A DNA stretch of 64,000 nt, taken from contig NZ_JAENXS010000004.1 of the NCBI RefSeq assembly GCF_016612535.1, forward strand, positions 124,001 to 188,000. Direction: 5' to 3'. This DNA is from Bradyrhizobium diazoefficiens (lineage in GTDB: Bacteria; Pseudomonadota; Alphaproteobacteria; Rhizobiales; Xanthobacteraceae). The position numbers were made by a program, and so were the translations under genes. This document shows, in pieces, positions 63,505 to 64,000 of this stretch. Each line of letters begins with the position of its first letter. Position 1 is the first letter of the stretch. The notes below the pieces were generated by a model. It was not told where the DNA came from, did no database searches, and saw only the letters and a list, made by a program, of their open reading frames with translations.

Positions 63505-64000
63505 GGCTCGACTGGGTCCGCAACGAGATCACGCGGCTGCGCGGCAGATCCGCGCCCAGGAGCCCGAGATCCGGGTGCTGCAGCGCGCCAGCGTCCCGAG
63601 TGCGCCAACGGAGCTGCTGCTGTCGCGAATGCGGGCGACGGACGACGGGCGACGAACGACGGCCTGTGCCGCGCGCGATAGCCTACGAAAAGCAATCAAG
63701 TCGCAAATACCGCGAAGTTGACGTGGCTCAAAGCGAACGGCCGGCTTAGGCTTACAGTTGAATCCGTACCGAGCGGCACGAACACGCTCAGGTGCCGTTT
63801 CGGTTGCGGCACCCCGGACTCCTAGGCACTCCGGGGCTCCGCTTCTAAAGCGATGCGTCGAGCGACCGCGAACAGGAAGTTGGCTCCGGAGAGCGGCTCC
63901 GCCGGAACGAAAGCCGGCACCGCGTGTTGCGATCTCACAGCCCGGCAAACGGACTAGTGAACAATTGGCCTCGGCACTCCTATCGGAGTCCGGGGCTGGT
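63505..64000. other. Right-edge region, no gene; one hairpin
   Basis: About 495 bases without a supported gene. CCCCGGA (63812-63818) and TCCGGGG (63830-63836) form a 7-bp hairpin, and a related G+C-rich stretch is at 63972-64000. This may be a terminator or repeat continuing beyond the window. Confidence 0.35.

Noticed and set aside
1..64000. tRNA, rRNA, CRISPR array or complete insertion sequence
   Set aside because: Scanned by eye for tRNA T-arms, regular direct repeats and transposase motifs; none found. Small RNAs could still be missed.

Overview
The window reads as part of an integrative/conjugative or plasmid-like mobile region of an alphaproteobacterium of the order Hyphomicrobiales (Rhizobiales), most like Bradyrhizobium and relatives. 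The grounds are the Ti-plasmid-type transfer genes (traF-traA divergent from traC-traD-traG with an oriT between them), the DUF736/ArdC/DUF7007/ParB/methylase-helicase/DUF3085/DUF1419/Toprim set typical of rhizobial ICEs, a rhizobial-type Ku fragment, and high G+C. No integrase, tRNA gene, attachment site, rRNA or CRISPR array was seen, so the element ends lie outside the window.

Layout. 1-6.0 kb: conjugation module with oriT at about 3.45-3.49 kb. 6.0-14.7 kb: mixed accessory DNA (MFS transporter, serine hydrolase, N-formylglutamate amidohydrolase-like protein, PCMT-like methyltransferase, sigma-like factor, WGR protein, HU) with gene remnants. 14.7-36 kb: element maintenance core, mostly on the minus strand (DUF736, ArdC, DUF7007, ParB-like, a 1,701-residue methylase-helicase, DUF3085, DUF1419, DUF3991/Toprim), interrupted by a divergent DMT exporter/MocR regulator pair, a cold-shock gene and an acetyltransferase. 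36-42 kb: accessory genes (DUF4403, Ada/AlkA-like repair protein) and two copies of a covarying hairpin. 42-62 kb: a specialised-metabolism cluster. 62-64 kb: broken genes (lactate-permease remnant, truncated Ku).

The most notable content is the 42.1-62.1 kb cluster. One minus-strand operon encodes a diaminobutyrate-type aminotransferase, a lysine/ornithine-type N-hydroxylase, a stand-alone cupin, a stand-alone methionyl-tRNA-synthetase-like protein and a cytosolic ligand-binding-fold protein. An N-hydroxylase plus cupin plus MetRS-like protein is the signature of the hydrazine (N-N bond) synthetases known from s56-p1, triacsin and formycin/pyrazofurin biosynthesis, where cupin and MetRS are fused; here they are separate genes. 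A second operon (N-hydroxylase, glutathione S-transferase, glycine-oxidase-like FAD enzyme) supplies a likely counterpart of the oxidase that releases hydrazinoacetate in the triacsin pathway. Around them are an acyl-CoA synthetase, two other PLP enzymes, two hotdog thioesterases, a paired acyl-CoA dehydrogenase, an EamA exporter and a LuxR-type regulator with no luxI in sight. Together they suggest a mobile pathway for a small hydrazine-derived (hydrazine, hydrazone, azo or azoxy) metabolite, perhaps with 2,4-diaminobutyrate rather than lysine as the N-hydroxylated partner. That product and substrate assignment is inference.
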